This document shows, in pieces, positions 54,207 through 64,000 of a stretch of 64,000 nucleotides of DNA; position 1 is the first letter of the stretch, and each line of letters opens with the position of its first letter. The stretch is from contig JAADJZ010000019.1 in NCBI GenBank assembly GCA_011032825.1, forward strand, positions 186,001-250,000, read 5' to 3'. The notes beneath the pieces are model-generated. The model had not been told where the DNA came from, ran no database searches, and was given only the letters and a program-made list of their open reading frames with translations. The stretch is from Massariosphaeria phaeospora (taxonomy: Eukaryota > Ascomycota > Dothideomycetes > Pleosporales). The translations under genes were made by a program, and so were the position numbers.

Positions 54207-54668
54207 CTATCCCCCAACCCCTATGCTCCCCTTAAACCCAAAAGTCTCCAAGATCCCCCTCTCCAACTCAACCCCCACGTTCTTCTCTCCTCCACTCTCC
54301 TCCACCGCTAACTGCGCCTCAGCACCCATAGTCTTCCACATCCCGCTAAAGTCCTTAGCGTCGGCGGCGACTCGCACCATGGCCCGGACGGCTGTCCACG
54401 CGTCGTCGGTGCCGTGCTCGGCGAGGAGCTTGAGGTGTGTGAAGGCTAGAGCGTGCAGATTGAGTAGTGAGCGTAGGGCGGGTTGCTTGGCGGTGGTGGT
54501 GTTGTTGGTTTTGGTGCGGCGCTTGCGGTTGGCGGTCCCGCACTTCTTGGTGATGGTGGTGGTCGCGGCGAGGTTGTGGGCTGCGATGGCGCGGCGGAGG
54601 GTGGGGTTGCGCTGGGATTGGGCGCGGGTGGTGGGGCCGTGGGGGTGGGAGCGGGTTGTGGGTGGCAT
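54207..54668 (-). CDS. Small basic protein of unknown function
   Basis: A single exon gives 153 residues from MPPTTRSHPHGPTTRAQSQR. The first 65 residues are Thr/Asn/Lys/Arg-rich and basic (TNRKRRTKTNNTTTAK-like). The rest is helical: LRSLLNLHALAFTHLKLLAE, then AWTAVRAMVRVAADAKDFSG, and an end with GVELERGILETFGFKG. A TATA box about 100 bp upstream supports a real gene. I do not recognise a family. A nuclear or nucleic-acid-related role is conceivable from the basic N-terminus only. Confidence 0.55.
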   Translation of the reverse strand: MPPTTRSHPHGPTTRAQSQRNPTLRRAIAAHNLAATTTITKKCGTANRKRRTKTNNTTTAKQPALRSLLNLHALAFTHLKLLAEHGTDDAWTAVRAMVRVAADAKDFSGMWKTMGAEAQLAVEESGGEKNVGVELERGILETFGFKGSIGVGG

Positions 54669-55147
54669 TTTTGTGGTTTTGGTTGTCGTGGTAGTAGTTG
54701 TGTTGAAGGAGATTTAGGTTTGAGAGGTCTAAGGAGGAGAAAGGGATTTAGATCTTAAGGGGAGTGGGCTTATATAATGGTTAGGGAGCGTAGAAAAGAG
54801 AGCGGCAATAGCGAGAGGATTCTGTTGTGAGGATGAGTAGATGCTGGCATGTTGGAGGTCGTGGAGTTGGATGGAGAGAGTAAGTATTGTGAATAAGGAC
54901 AATAGCAAACTAGATTGAAGTGAAGGTTAAAGTGGTTATTGAAGAGGGTGGGATTTAATAGCTACTGCTAGCTAGTAGTTAGAGCTAAGCGATGTATTAT
55001 GTATATGCTGGTCATGTTTTGAGTGATGGAAGTGCATCGTAGGTGTTGAGCGTCTTGGATGTTAAGTGTCGTGGGTATCGAGCGTCGTCGTGTTGTAGAT
55101 GTTTAGCACTACCGTAGTGACGTACCGTGCCCGTGCGCGCAGCGACC
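54669..55147. other. Promoter of the small gene and transposon flank
   Basis: This is 479 bp. The left part is the promoter and leader of the gene starting at 54668. The right part (54900-55100) is AT-richer, with TAGCTACTGCTAGCTAGTAG near 54959-54978 and GTTGAGCGTCTTGGATGTTAAG-like partial repeats (GAGCGTC) near 55042-55088, up to the transposon inverted repeat. Confidence 0.45.
54769..54776 (-). promoter_or_regulatory. TATA box of the small gene at 54668
   Basis: On the minus strand this reads TATATAAG, about 100 bp before the ATG of the 153-residue gene. Confidence 0.5.
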
Positions 55148-57230
55148 CACGTCGCGCAGCGATCCACGAACAACATGCTCATCAACTCAAAGATGAGGTT
55201 ATTGAGCCACCCAAAATAGCTATAATTATAAGATTTTTTAGTAGAGCGACTGTATACATGCTCGCGATCAACTTGTATTAATTATATTTACGCGGAAGTT
55301 TGATTGTGCGGCCGCGGGAGTTGACTTTAGGTGGAGCAGCTGGTGCAGCTTCTAAGGACGCCGCGACAGCTGCAGAACCGCCACCGCGTCTCTGGCGCTT
55401 GGGCTTTGATAGGAGCACTCTTGAGGCTTTGCGCTTGCCTGTTTGGGCAGTTGTAGAGGCTTTTTTAGTGTTTTGAGCTGCGATTCGAGCAGCGCGCGCG
55501 GCCTCTTTGCCAGCCTTCTCTATAGCACGCACTGCCTTGGCTTCCTCTCTCGCTACACGCTTCTCCTCTGCCTCCTTCTCCTTGAGTAGCTTGGCAGCAG
55601 CTTGAAGCTCTTTCTTGTTCGCCTTTGCAAGCTGCTCCTTATGCTCTTCTTGTTGTTTCACTCTCTTTTGTGCACGTGCCTCTCTGATCTTGCGCGGAGA
55701 CCAGAAGACAGCGCTACCGTGGTACTCCTGGCGCTGCTGCAAGTCGAGACGTTTGCCGCGCTTTTTGTGCTTCTTCTTAGTCGTAAGCGCTTCTTTCAGG
55801 CCGTTATTCTCGTGGTGTAGCAGCTCGTTTTGAACTGAGAATAAGTGGAGCGTCTGGGAGAGCGTCTTTGACTCCTCTGCGGCAGTATCCCTTACTGCAG
55901 AGCGTACCAGACGATTCATCTAACGCCAGTCGCTTTCTTTGAGCGCTGAGGGACCTGCTTTACTTTCTCTCTGCTCTCTGCTCTCTGCTCTGTCGAATCG
56001 TTTGAGTATAGCCTCTAGCTCCATAGGCTATATGCCAGTGGCTTTAAAGGACTTGAGAATTGTCTCTGTCTTAAAGGAGGACACCTACGCTCCTCAGAAC
56101 AGTGGGAAGAAGTCTCCCTTTGAGACAGCAATGAGCCTTTGGCTCCTCTGGAGGTAGGTAGAGAGCTGCGCGGAGTAGGAGCTAGAGAGAGGTTTGAAGC
56201 AAACCACATCAAGTGGCTGAAGCGTGTGAGTAGAGTGAGGAGGAAACACTGCTAGGAGTATGCGATAGAAGTCGCAGTAGTCGATAAAATCCCAGGTAAG
56301 GTGACTGCCATGGCCGTCAAGTATAAGGAGACGCTAGTCTCTCCTACGACGCGCTTTCTGCTTCGTACAGCGATCGAATACCTGCTCTAGCCATGCCAAA
56401 CCAATGTCGTTATTCGTCCATCTAGATGGAGATGAAGCCACGAAGACGTCGTGTTTTCTAGCTTTAATAGCGGCCACCCATGAGGCCTGCAGTGAGCTGT
56501 TCGCTGACTGGTAGATAATGCCAGGCAGCAGAGCACTCCCATCAGCGCAGACGGCCGCGAGGAGGGTAATCCACTTACGAGAGCCATCTTGGAGAGCCGC
56601 AGTTACTTCCTTTTGCTCCCACATCCGACGGCTGAACACTCGTTTCGAGCGGCTGAGTACACCGATCATGAAGCCCTTCTCATCTATATTGTACATGTGA
56701 CGCGGCTCTAAGCTATACTAAGTAATCTTTGAATGCAGCAGCTCGAAGTACGCCTTATACTTCTCTTTAGAGTCAGCTTTGTGGCGTGTAGCGTCCATCC
56801 TAGTGGTGTATTTAGAGATGAGATGCTCATGGTTTCGGCTTAAGAAGCGCGTAACCTAGGCATCTGACGCGCTCTCGTGAGCGATCTCAGTGGCGAAATT
56901 TCGTAGCATCTCCCTCGTAGGTGGTAGCCCTCGCTTTGTTAAGCCTCTAATATACTCTATAAGCTCAGACTCTTGTTGCGGGCTGAGTAGTTGTTGATCG
57001 CGATCCTTAACCTCCCGTGGGCGCTGACGACCTTGGTGTCTTCGGCTTAGCGTAGCATGCGATACACCAAACTGGCGAGCAATTGCGCGGTATGTAAAAT
57101 GCTCTCCTAGTTCTAGCAATTCGATTGCTGCAACTGCGTCATCGATTGGTGCCATAGTGGTGGAGTTAAGACGCGTCAAAGTTGGTGGCTTGTCTGGTGT
57201 TTTGGTGTTCGTGGATCGCTGCGCGACGTG
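55148..57230 (-). mobile_element. Pogo/Fot1-type DNA transposon, inactive
   Basis: A 24-bp perfect terminal inverted repeat bounds the element: CACGTCGCGCAGCGATCCAC plus GAAC at 55148-55171, and its exact reverse complement at 57207-57230. Total length is about 2.08 kb. Inside lies one transposase reading frame on the minus strand. Immediately outside the left repeat a partial copy of the same motif (GCGCGCAGCGACCCA) occurs, hinting at a longer or nested terminus. I could not find the TA target duplication expected for this superfamily, so the exact ends may be a few bases further out or the flanks have mutated. Confidence 0.85.
55278..57155 (-). pseudogene. Pogo/Fot1-type transposase with in-frame stops
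   Basis: One continuous frame of 626 codons runs from the ATG at 57155 (MAPIDDAVAAIELLELG) to the stop at 55278, without a single frameshift. It is broken by stops at 56856 (TAG), 56718 (TAG), 56334 (TAG), 56094 (TGA), 56085 (TAG), 56028 (TAG) and 55920 (TAG). Domains: a psq/pipsqueak helix-turn-helix (FTYRAIARQFGVSHATLSRR), a CENP-B-type second HTH, and a DDE_1 endonuclease with MYNIDEKGFMIG (first Asp), ILDGHGSHL (second Asp) and HTLQPLDVVCFKPL (third). The Lys/Arg-rich coiled tail ends NSRGRTIKLPRKYN. Several stops stand where Trp is expected (before VTRF, before the ILDGHGSH region, in GI*PME), so the decay looks like TGG-to-TAG transitions. The protein is certainly nonfunctional. Confidence 0.9.
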
Positions 57231-57319
57231 CATCGTCTTCCCCGTCTGCGCCGCGCTTTTCCCTTGCTTCAGTAACGCCTGTCCTAGCTTGCGGTCCTAT
57301 CGGGGGTCTCCTCACCACG

Positions 57320-57631
57320 ATGCTGTGCGATGTTTGCCGCAATGCTCTAGAGGACCTATGGGACCCTTCGAAAACTCAACGCCTCGGTCTGCGTGAAGAC
57401 TGGTACCCTAGGGAGGTCTTCCGTTCTGAACGAGGTTCGTCCCCGGAACGACCACTGTCGGGAGTTGAGAAGTATGTGTATGGCCACCATAGAACGGAAG
57501 AGTCGCTCGAACGGTCCAGGGACTCGGAGTGCGACGTATGCTATTATTATCCGGATATGGAAGAGTGGCCGATACAGTGTGCAATTGACTTTATCAGTCA
57601 GTATCCGAAGAAAAAAGTCAAGGTCATCTAA
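57320..57631 (+). pseudogene. Truncated N-terminus of a HET-domain protein
   Basis: The frame from the ATG at 57320 gives 103 residues: MLCDVCRNALEDLWDPSKTQ, then RLGLREDW, YVYGHHRTEESLERSRDSEC and DVCYYYP. This C-x-x-C-R...Y-x-Y-G-H-H-x-T-x-E-S-x-E-R-S pattern is the standard N-terminus that precedes the HET domain in fungal heterokaryon-incompatibility proteins. Normally several hundred residues with the HET domain (starting near a Y-x-x-L-S-Y-x-W motif) follow. Here a TAA ends the frame and I found no HET-domain sequence in the next 1.2 kb on either strand. The start is 90 bp from the transposon's right inverted repeat. I read it as a fragment left after deletion or rearrangement; a lone short protein cannot be excluded. 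Confidence 0.65.
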
Positions 57632-58835
57632 GACATCGACGATTGTGGGTACGCTCTAGCGATTGGGCTGATCGAACTCTTACTTCGCAACGCGCGCGAC
57701 TATCAGGAAGTACTTAATCGAGTACTTCAACACAGCATCCCCACCATCGTTTACCACACAAATTCCTACTGTAAAGAATCGACATGCTCAACATGCTGGT
57801 CGGCGATAAAACAAACCCACTCGTCCAAACTCCGGCGTTACGTTTTCAATCTCATCCCGCCGTTCCAACAAACCAAACCTATTCAAAATCTTATTGTGTT
57901 GCCACAGTCGTTTTACACGTTTGCTTTACAGCAGAACGGACGTTTCGCTACAAAATTGTTCAAGATACACGGGAGCTAACAGCTAGCCAAACGTTACTCC
58001 CCAAGACATTCCCCCTCTTCTCTCCCTGTTCATCGATCGGCCGATACCACAGTGCGTGCCGCACTTCAGCTGGTTGTTCTCACCAAGCGCACCGAATCTC
58101 CAAGTACCTCTGTAGTGGCAAGCGCGTTTCCCGTCATGCCCGTCGCATCCGAGCGCCGTTTTAAGTATTCGCATCGTGACATGTTTGTTTTGTTTGTGCC
58201 TCGCGTTTGATATTGACATGGTGGGTGTGTGATGTCATTGAAGATGACGGATAGTGTGTGGTTGGTGGTTGTGCCTGAGGTTGCGGGACGGACCACAGCC
58301 GGCCGGCCGGCCGTTGGGGTCGCGTCGCTTGCGAGACCCGTGGACCCACTTCGCGCGGGGGGAGAAAGCGCTAGCTGGGTAGGGATATAGTGTATTGTGA
58401 GAGTAGGTGGTTTAGGTTTGGGTTTGGGTGTATCTGTGTACTTCTGCTTCGGGCGCGCGGAAAGCGTCTTCTTTTCAGTTGATGCACTACGAAATCTTAA
58501 TAAGTGAGAGATCAAACGTTTTCTGGATTACCACAGCAAGAGTTCCCAAATGTCTCGAGGCCGACGAGTATGCGCACTATAGGCACAACTTCCTCGGAAC
58601 GAGTTGAAGAAATCTATATTTTATTACCATTCTACGCGCTCGTTAAGCCATACTCGCATTAGGCAGTTCAAAGCACTACCCTACTCAAATAGACCTCCGG
58701 ATATCCTCGATCATACAGTCCAAGCATGGGAATGCTAAACGCCACTTACCACGCTACGCTTGACCAGATGGCAAACCTTCTTTTAACGGCGGCCGCTCCA
58801 GGGGAAGGGTATATCATATGTTTTCTTTTGCTTCT
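57632..58835. other. Intergenic, no gene seen
   Basis: This is 1.2 kb between the HET fragment and the patatin gene. There is a palindromic GGCCGGCCGGCCG near 58302-58314. No HET-domain continuation, transposon end or other gene could be supported. Confidence 0.45.
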
Positions 58836-60748
58836 TCAAACAGTCCGTTCACCGACCAAGATCGCCGTAATCGCGTCCACGCAAGCATAGAACCTCTCAC
58901 CCACATCCGGTCTTTCCAGATAAGCCCTTGTCTTAGCCTTGATCAGCGCCTCCTGGTTCCACTCCTCCAACGGCACATGGTCCAGCTCAGGCACATTGAA
59001 CCGGAAGTACTTCATCCAGCCGCGGTCCATCAGCGCCTGGTTATCCGCTTCGAACTTCTCCGACGCCACTCTGGCCTCGTTTGTGCGGTCGTCGACGCTG
59101 TTGGCCATCTCGTTGATCTCTTGCTCGCGGTCGTAGCCCGTGCCGGTGCCGATGGAGACGAGCACCATCATGTCGTTCGCGTAGCTGTACAGCTTCCGGC
59201 ATTCGTACAGGATGTCGCGGATGGGGTTGTTCTTCGCGGTGCCGTGGTCGACGAGGCCGGCGCCGATGACGGGCCGCCGGTTGGTGCCGTCGCCGGGTTG
59301 CACCCAGCGGGGTGCTACCGCTGTGGCTCGCATGACCTGCCATGTGGCGAAATTGTCGTCGAGTTCCGGTCCTGCCATGCGTCGCGTTTGGTACGACCGA
59401 ATAAGCGCGGGCTTGTTCGTGCCGATGTCAATCTGCGTCGCCACTACAAACCTATTTCATGCATTGTAAGTATGCCCTTCTTGGTAATGAATAGGTCCTG
59501 GTACGACTTACACGTTAGTAGAATCGGCTCGGGAATCGAAGAAGAGTTCCTCAGGATTCGAGCCCTCTCCTGCTATGATTTCCTTGATCCCGTTGTCGAA
59601 AGCCTGCGTGTCATATTGAGGCGGTCGCACGTGAGGGTCCATCGAGATGAAGAAGTCGCGCTTGTCCATGAACATGACCTTCGACAGGTTTTTGTACGCT
59701 TCTCTCGCTCGCACTGCCTGCATGCGCAAGCGGCCAAGCATAATGGCTACCAGGCCGCCTGTGGATGTCCCGCCTATCTGGTGAACGAGTTAGTACCTCC
59801 GTGGACATCTCGTCGTCTATCTTACCAAGTCAAAGATCTCGAAGGGCTCAACTTGTCTGCCTATCTTTACACAAATGGCATTGATAAGTGATTCGACAAG
59901 CAGTACGGCAGACAGTCCACGGATACCATCGCCATCGAGTGATAGGAGGATCTTGGTTTCTCGATTTGCGGCTAAAGGTAATGATTGGACCGGTAACGGG
60001 GGTTGATCCACCTGTGGCGGGACGTAAGGATATTGTTGCACGATGTTGTGTGCAGTTGGACTCAAGATTTCGAGTGGCGGCGCTGAGGTAGGATGTGCGA
60101 CTTGAGTCGCGCTACTAGTTGGCGGTGGTGCCGGTCGGCTCTGATATGGAGACGTATAGGGTACTGGGCCTGACTGAGCACCCGTCAGGTGCGGGCTTAG
60201 GGGTTGAGTAGGTGAGAGATGGGGCGAGGCTGAGGCGAGAGAGTCACCATAGCCTGGGGATGGCCAGGACGCATCCTCCCCAGGGCTCTGAGAAGATCCG
60301 TAGCCGATGGCGCTCAGGGCCGTCTGTGGTGGTGCAGAAGGCCAGTACCTGTACCCAGAGGCCGGATCGCTGATCAATCGAGCTTCAGCATCCTCAGCGA
60401 TGCGCCGGATTTCTGGGTCTAGAGCCTTGCTGCGCGGTGGTTAGCAACACGTACGCGACACGTGCGACGGGCTGCGTACTATCTCACCCAAGAGACGTCC
60501 CAAGGCCTATGGGAAAGCGGGAAAAATTAGCCAGTATTCACAGCAGCGCAAGACTAGTAGCGGTACGGCTTGGTCTTGTACCAATGGGGGCGTACGTACT
60601 CCCACTGCCCGTTCAGCAGAAACTGGATGGCGGTCGGAAATGCGGGATCGTAGAAAAAGTGGGTTTGCTCAACGGGCGAGTAGCGCACCAGGGCAAAGTC
60701 GACAGGAAACATGACATGCTGGTGAGGGACGGGTGAGGGAGAGAGCAT
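58836..60748 (-). CDS. Patatin-like phospholipase
   Basis: Five exons, complement(60567..60748, 60488..60506, 59826..60425, 59512..59777, 58836..59451), give 560 residues with all phases consistent. The second exon is a 19-nt microexon. The N-terminus (FALVRYSPVEQTHFFYDPAF, then NGQWEYVRPHWY) looks like a WW-like or small binding segment, followed by a Ser/Pro-rich linker. The patatin domain starts ILLSLDGDGIRGLSAVLLVE (oxyanion loop), has the nucleophile elbow GGTSTGGLVAIMLG and the dyad Asp in GAGLVDHG (DHG instead of the common DGG/DGA). It continues with YANDMMVLVSIGTGTGYDRE. Such enzymes hydrolyse acyl chains of phospholipids; some fungal patatins act in NLR-type immunity, but this one lacks NB-ARC and repeat parts. 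An in-frame ATG at 60712 is an alternative start. It looks intact. Confidence 0.85.
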
Positions 60749-62449
60749 TGGTGCGTGGACTGTGTGGACTCATGATGGGCGGTGGGCGGTGGGCTCTGGA
60801 CGAACTGCGCGCGCCTATGGTGTCCCCGCCGCCTAAATAGACGAAGCTGCACGCCCACTTGCACCCTCCAATCCGCTCCCGCCATTCGGGCCGCCCTACA
60901 AGGGCCGGCAGCCACGTCGTTACGCCTGGCAGCCCTCGGCCACGCCGTTACACCGGCCTAGGTGCCACTCTCTATCTCTTGTCTCGCAACTCGGACGCGC
61001 TTCGCCTACGGGAAAAGCCCCGACGGAGAGCAGGCTCGTCTATCGGGCCATGGCTAGCGAGTCGTTCTGCCGGAGCTGGCAGGTGTGTGCGCCATGTGCA
61101 TGACGGGGGCTGGGTTCTGGTGACGTAGTTGGTATAGCGGAGGCAGCGAGCGACCGTGACAGACATGTGAGCAAGAGCCCTCTGATGCCAGATGCCAGCA
61201 CCTTGGGAAGAAAGGGCGGCCACTCCATACACCATGAGACGCCAGCTGGGTGTAGGCGAGCAGAGACCAGACAGCTCGTGGGCGTGAGGCAGAGGCGATG
61301 GTCACCGATGTGCGGCCCGACCCGTCCGTCGTCCAATGCGGCTAGCCTGTGCGATCACCACTCTGCAGCATTGCGGCACGCATCCCAATCCGTACCTCGA
61401 TGATCGGATGCTTCCGACGTTGTGGTTGATGTTTGTTGCTCTGGCACTTGATACATGGGCTTATGCGTGGTAGATCTTGTCGTCCTAGCTTTCTATATTC
61501 TCCTATACATCTCTACATACTGATAAGGCCGCTGGGAGAAATTGCCAATTCCTCCAATAAAGTGCCATGATGCCTTCTTATCCGTGTTACACGAGAGCTC
61601 CTCCATGCAAATGCCAGGAGTATGCGGCGTAGCACGCATTCCGCCACTTTTAACCGCACTCAACATCTTTAAGCGCGCATATCCCCTAACTACATGCACT
61701 TGGTCGATATATCTTCATTCGAGATAGAAAGCTGCGGGGAAGGTCCGCTGTTTTCCTCATGACCGTCTCAACACCTTGGCAGACGGCTTTGCGCTACTAT
61801 ATCTCTGGTGGCTTGACGACCGGAACTGAAGCAGTGAAGCCAAGGACGCCAGCTGATCCGCAGAACTTGTAGCCTCTAGGCGCAATAAGAAACAGGGCAG
61901 AACCTGTTCCGATGTCAGCATCTCGAGCTGACATCAGAGCTCGGGTTGTACAGACTTCGCGGAGTATGCCGAGCGCGGCAACACTCCAATCAGACCGTTT
62001 CATCGGATGTAGCCGGCGCCGCCACTCCTGCCACATTATTAGTGAGCACCATATCGATCACTGCCAGGCATCTCGGAGGATTGTCTAGGCCATGATTACG
62101 AGTCCAGCCTTATGAGCCGGGGAGTCGTCATACTCCACATCTCACAACATATCACAGATCCGCAGTGGCCAATCAATCAACGGTAGAAACTCTCCACTCA
62201 AGTACGGGTTCATCTCAGATGAGATGTAGTTGGCGAATCCATCCAGGTACTAGAGATGCGAGGTTCTCTGGAGCAGGACGCAACAATGCGCAAAGAGAAC
62301 CAACGCGCGGGGTATGCGCAAAGCCAGGAGGAAGACTAGAGAAGGGGCACCGTAAGGTAGTGAGTTGGGAGTCCTCCGGATTGATAGTCGGATCGACCGG
62401 TTGAACCCTACGACGATGCATGGCAGTCCGATATTGTACTGTCCCCAAG
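60749..62449. other. Gene-poor region
   Basis: This is 1.7 kb. The first 150 bp is the promoter of the patatin gene. In the rest, short minus-strand ORFs (for example 61797-62036 and 62215-62448) could be downstream debris of the transcription factor pseudogene, but I cannot align them to a domain. Nothing else is recognised. Confidence 0.4.
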
Positions 62450-63109
62450 CTAGCACGTCCATTTAGTAGGAAGTTGGCTGCGGTGCGAGACCACCCATTC
62501 TAGCACTCCTCCAAATTCCTTTGCGTAGCGCGCTTCGTAGTTGTTCGCAGCTGCGAAAGAATACACCGCATGTTGCTGGTTGCGATTTGGTATTTGGGCA
62601 CTGCGAGATCCTGGTGGTAAGCAGCCACACTTAGGTAGCTGCATCTCTGCGCTCACGGTTAGCATGCCTCGCATGAGGAAAGGGAATTCTTGTGTAGCGC
62701 CAGGGGTCGGCATCGCCCCGGAACTCGTTACCGAAGTCGTAGCATATGGTAATCGTCCATTGGTGCATGAGGGTGAGCTCGCGGATAGGGAGGTCGTAGT
62801 CGCTAGTGTAATCCTAATCGCTGCTTGAGTGCTCTCGACCATCATCGCCTAGACTTTCTCAAGTGCAAACAGAAGGGGGACTGCGCAAGGTCGGTATCGA
62901 ACGTACTTGCTTGATAGCTTAGGCACGGTATAGACGCAGGCGGACGAGTAGCGCTTGCAGTTAGAACATTTCGGCTTCTGTTCATCACACTAATGCTCGT
63001 CAGTATCCAATCTGCGTTACGTTATGGCGACGGATACTCACTTTGATTTTCCTTCGATTGCATGTGGTGCATCCTGATCTGACCTTCCAATGCGAGCGCT
63101 GTTTGTACA
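62450..63109 (-). pseudogene. Zn2Cys6 transcription factor, degenerate
   Basis: On the minus strand an acceptor (GGCAG) leads into VYKQRSHWKVRSGCTTCNRR and, across a 52-nt intron (62990..63041, GTGAGT, branch CTGAC, ATTAG), CDEQKPKCSNCKRYSSACVY. The six cysteines have the C-x2-C-x6-C-x6-C-x2-C-x6-C spacing of the fungal binuclear cluster. Farther along are pieces of the fungal-specific regulatory domain: DLPIRELTLMHQWTITICYD with DPWRYTRI in one frame, FPFLMRGMLTVSAEMQL in another, and QDLAVPKYQIATSNMR in a third. A TAG codon in the frame before DYTSDYDLP, and frame changes in short distance, indicate decay. The first exon was not found. The zinc cluster itself is intact. Confidence 0.65.
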
Positions 63110-64000
63110 CTGCCTAGTCAACTCGACGTTCCAAAGTTCGATTGTATCATAGAGAGCTTAACCTACCCTTGCCTATGCTTGCCAACAATAACAAGTACGA
63201 GTCGAGTCTCCGTTCTCACGATTGAGCAGAACACGCGTTCAATGTGGAAACGTACTGATGATCTTGGAGAATTTGTCTAGGTAATGCAATCCGCGAAGTA
63301 GAAGAACAAGGCGTGGACAACCCGATATTAATAATCAAACCCCGGCCGAGAAATAGCTCATACCAACCGCTTGAGCAGTATCGAGCTTTGACAGTTGACG
63401 GAGCTGGTAAGCACTGCTCTACAGGTGCATCTAAAGATCTGTTAGCAAAACCATACCATCACGCAAGTATGCTCGCCATGAGCGTCGCGAGTCTGAAACT
63501 CTTCTATAGTGCTTCTCAGGTTTCAGTCTTTCTCAGTACCCGTTAATAGGAGAGTCAATGGTAATGCAAACTACCTCATATTGCCTCGGCCTCCAAGGCC
63601 TGTATTCAATAACAGTCTACTTTCTATTGTTAACAAGCACAACAAGGGTTCGGTCTGATAATAACGAGACTCTTGTTAGGCACGCAAGGGATCTATGCAG
63701 ACACGTTTTTAGTATGGATCTCGTAGACTGGAAAGGTCAGGCATGGTAAATGCCCGAATATGCCGAACAGGAGAGGGGTGACGATCCATTTTGCGGCCCC
63801 CTACGCAGTCAATGCTGGAAACGAGGCGGCTGGAAATAGTGAAGAGGCTACAGCTTAAAGAGCTCCGCCTCGGACGGAACGCAGTCGTCATTTGAGTTTT
63901 GATGGAACGTCGATGGTGAATGATGAGATGTTGATGGTGAAGGCGACTGCCGTGAGTGAAGAGAAAGATGGGATGGAAATGAAAATGCGTGACATTTGAT
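63110..64000. other. Window edge, no gene seen
   Basis: This is the last 890 bp. It may include the lost first exon and promoter of the Zn2Cys6 gene. Only short ORFs without motifs occur. Confidence 0.4.

Noticed and set aside
57182..57319. Upstream extension of the HET fragment to 149 residues
   Set aside because: The added residues overlap the transposon inverted repeat and do not fit the family, whose proteins start at the M-L-C-x-V-C motif.
58818..59891. 357-codon plus-strand ORF
   Set aside because: Antisense to the patatin catalytic domain, whose motifs and introns are convincing on the minus strand.
1..64000. tRNA genes
   Set aside because: I looked by eye for the GGTTCRANTCC B-box on both strands; only partial matches inside genes or without a matching A-box were seen.

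Overview
The window is nuclear DNA of a filamentous ascomycete (Pezizomycotina; Dothideomycetes is my guess from gene content and style, not proven). Introns are short (44-94 nt in coding regions) with GTANGT donors, CTAAC/CTGAC branch sites and YAG acceptors. Promoters are pyrimidine-rich. Housekeeping proteins are unmistakably fungal, and one DNA transposon carries stop codons of the kind left by repeat-induced point mutation (RIP). There are no operons, and I found no rRNA, tRNA or CRISPR array.

Layout. 0-14 kb: an SMI1/KNR4-like protein, a soluble PAS-PAS hybrid histidine kinase, a TENA/THI-4 family protein and a Mei2-type RNA-binding protein, separated by long gaps. 13.75-23.55 kb: a gene desert holding a decayed tandem array of about 145-bp units right after the Mei2 gene, and one 172-bp duplication. 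23.5-25.7 kb: an RNase MRP subunit Rmp1-like gene and a TEX30/KANL3-like alpha/beta hydrolase. 26.2-31.4 kb: a compact accessory module of two membrane-anchored proteins of unknown function and a broken trypsin-like protein. 32-37 kb: four small minus-strand genes of unknown function. 37.6-54 kb: a dense housekeeping block with aspartate kinase HOM3, CDK9-type kinase BUR1, a tiny complex I subunit, an unknown low-complexity nuclear-type protein, clamp-loader subunit RFC3, Arp2/3 subunit ARPC3, tRNA m1A58 methyltransferase subunit TRM6, and a MINDY deubiquitinase with a CaaX end. 54-64 kb: accessory and decaying DNA with a pogo/Fot1-type transposon, a truncated heterokaryon-incompatibility (HET) N-terminus, an apparently intact patatin-like phospholipase, and a Zn2Cys6 transcription factor pseudogene.

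The housekeeping genes serve amino-acid synthesis, transcription elongation, replication, actin branching, tRNA modification and respiration, with no shared pathway. Several lie head to head on short shared promoters (BUR1/complex I subunit, RFC3/ARPC3, TRM6/MINDY). The accessory parts look like genome-conflict territory: HET remnant, protease-like pseudogene, patatin and a RIP-marked transposon. The most unusual items are the 145-bp array beside the Mei2 gene, the three-gene membrane/protease module, and the transposase whose single reading frame is broken only by TAG/TGA codons. Exon joins below were worked out by hand from splice signals and reading phase; none is backed by transcripts.
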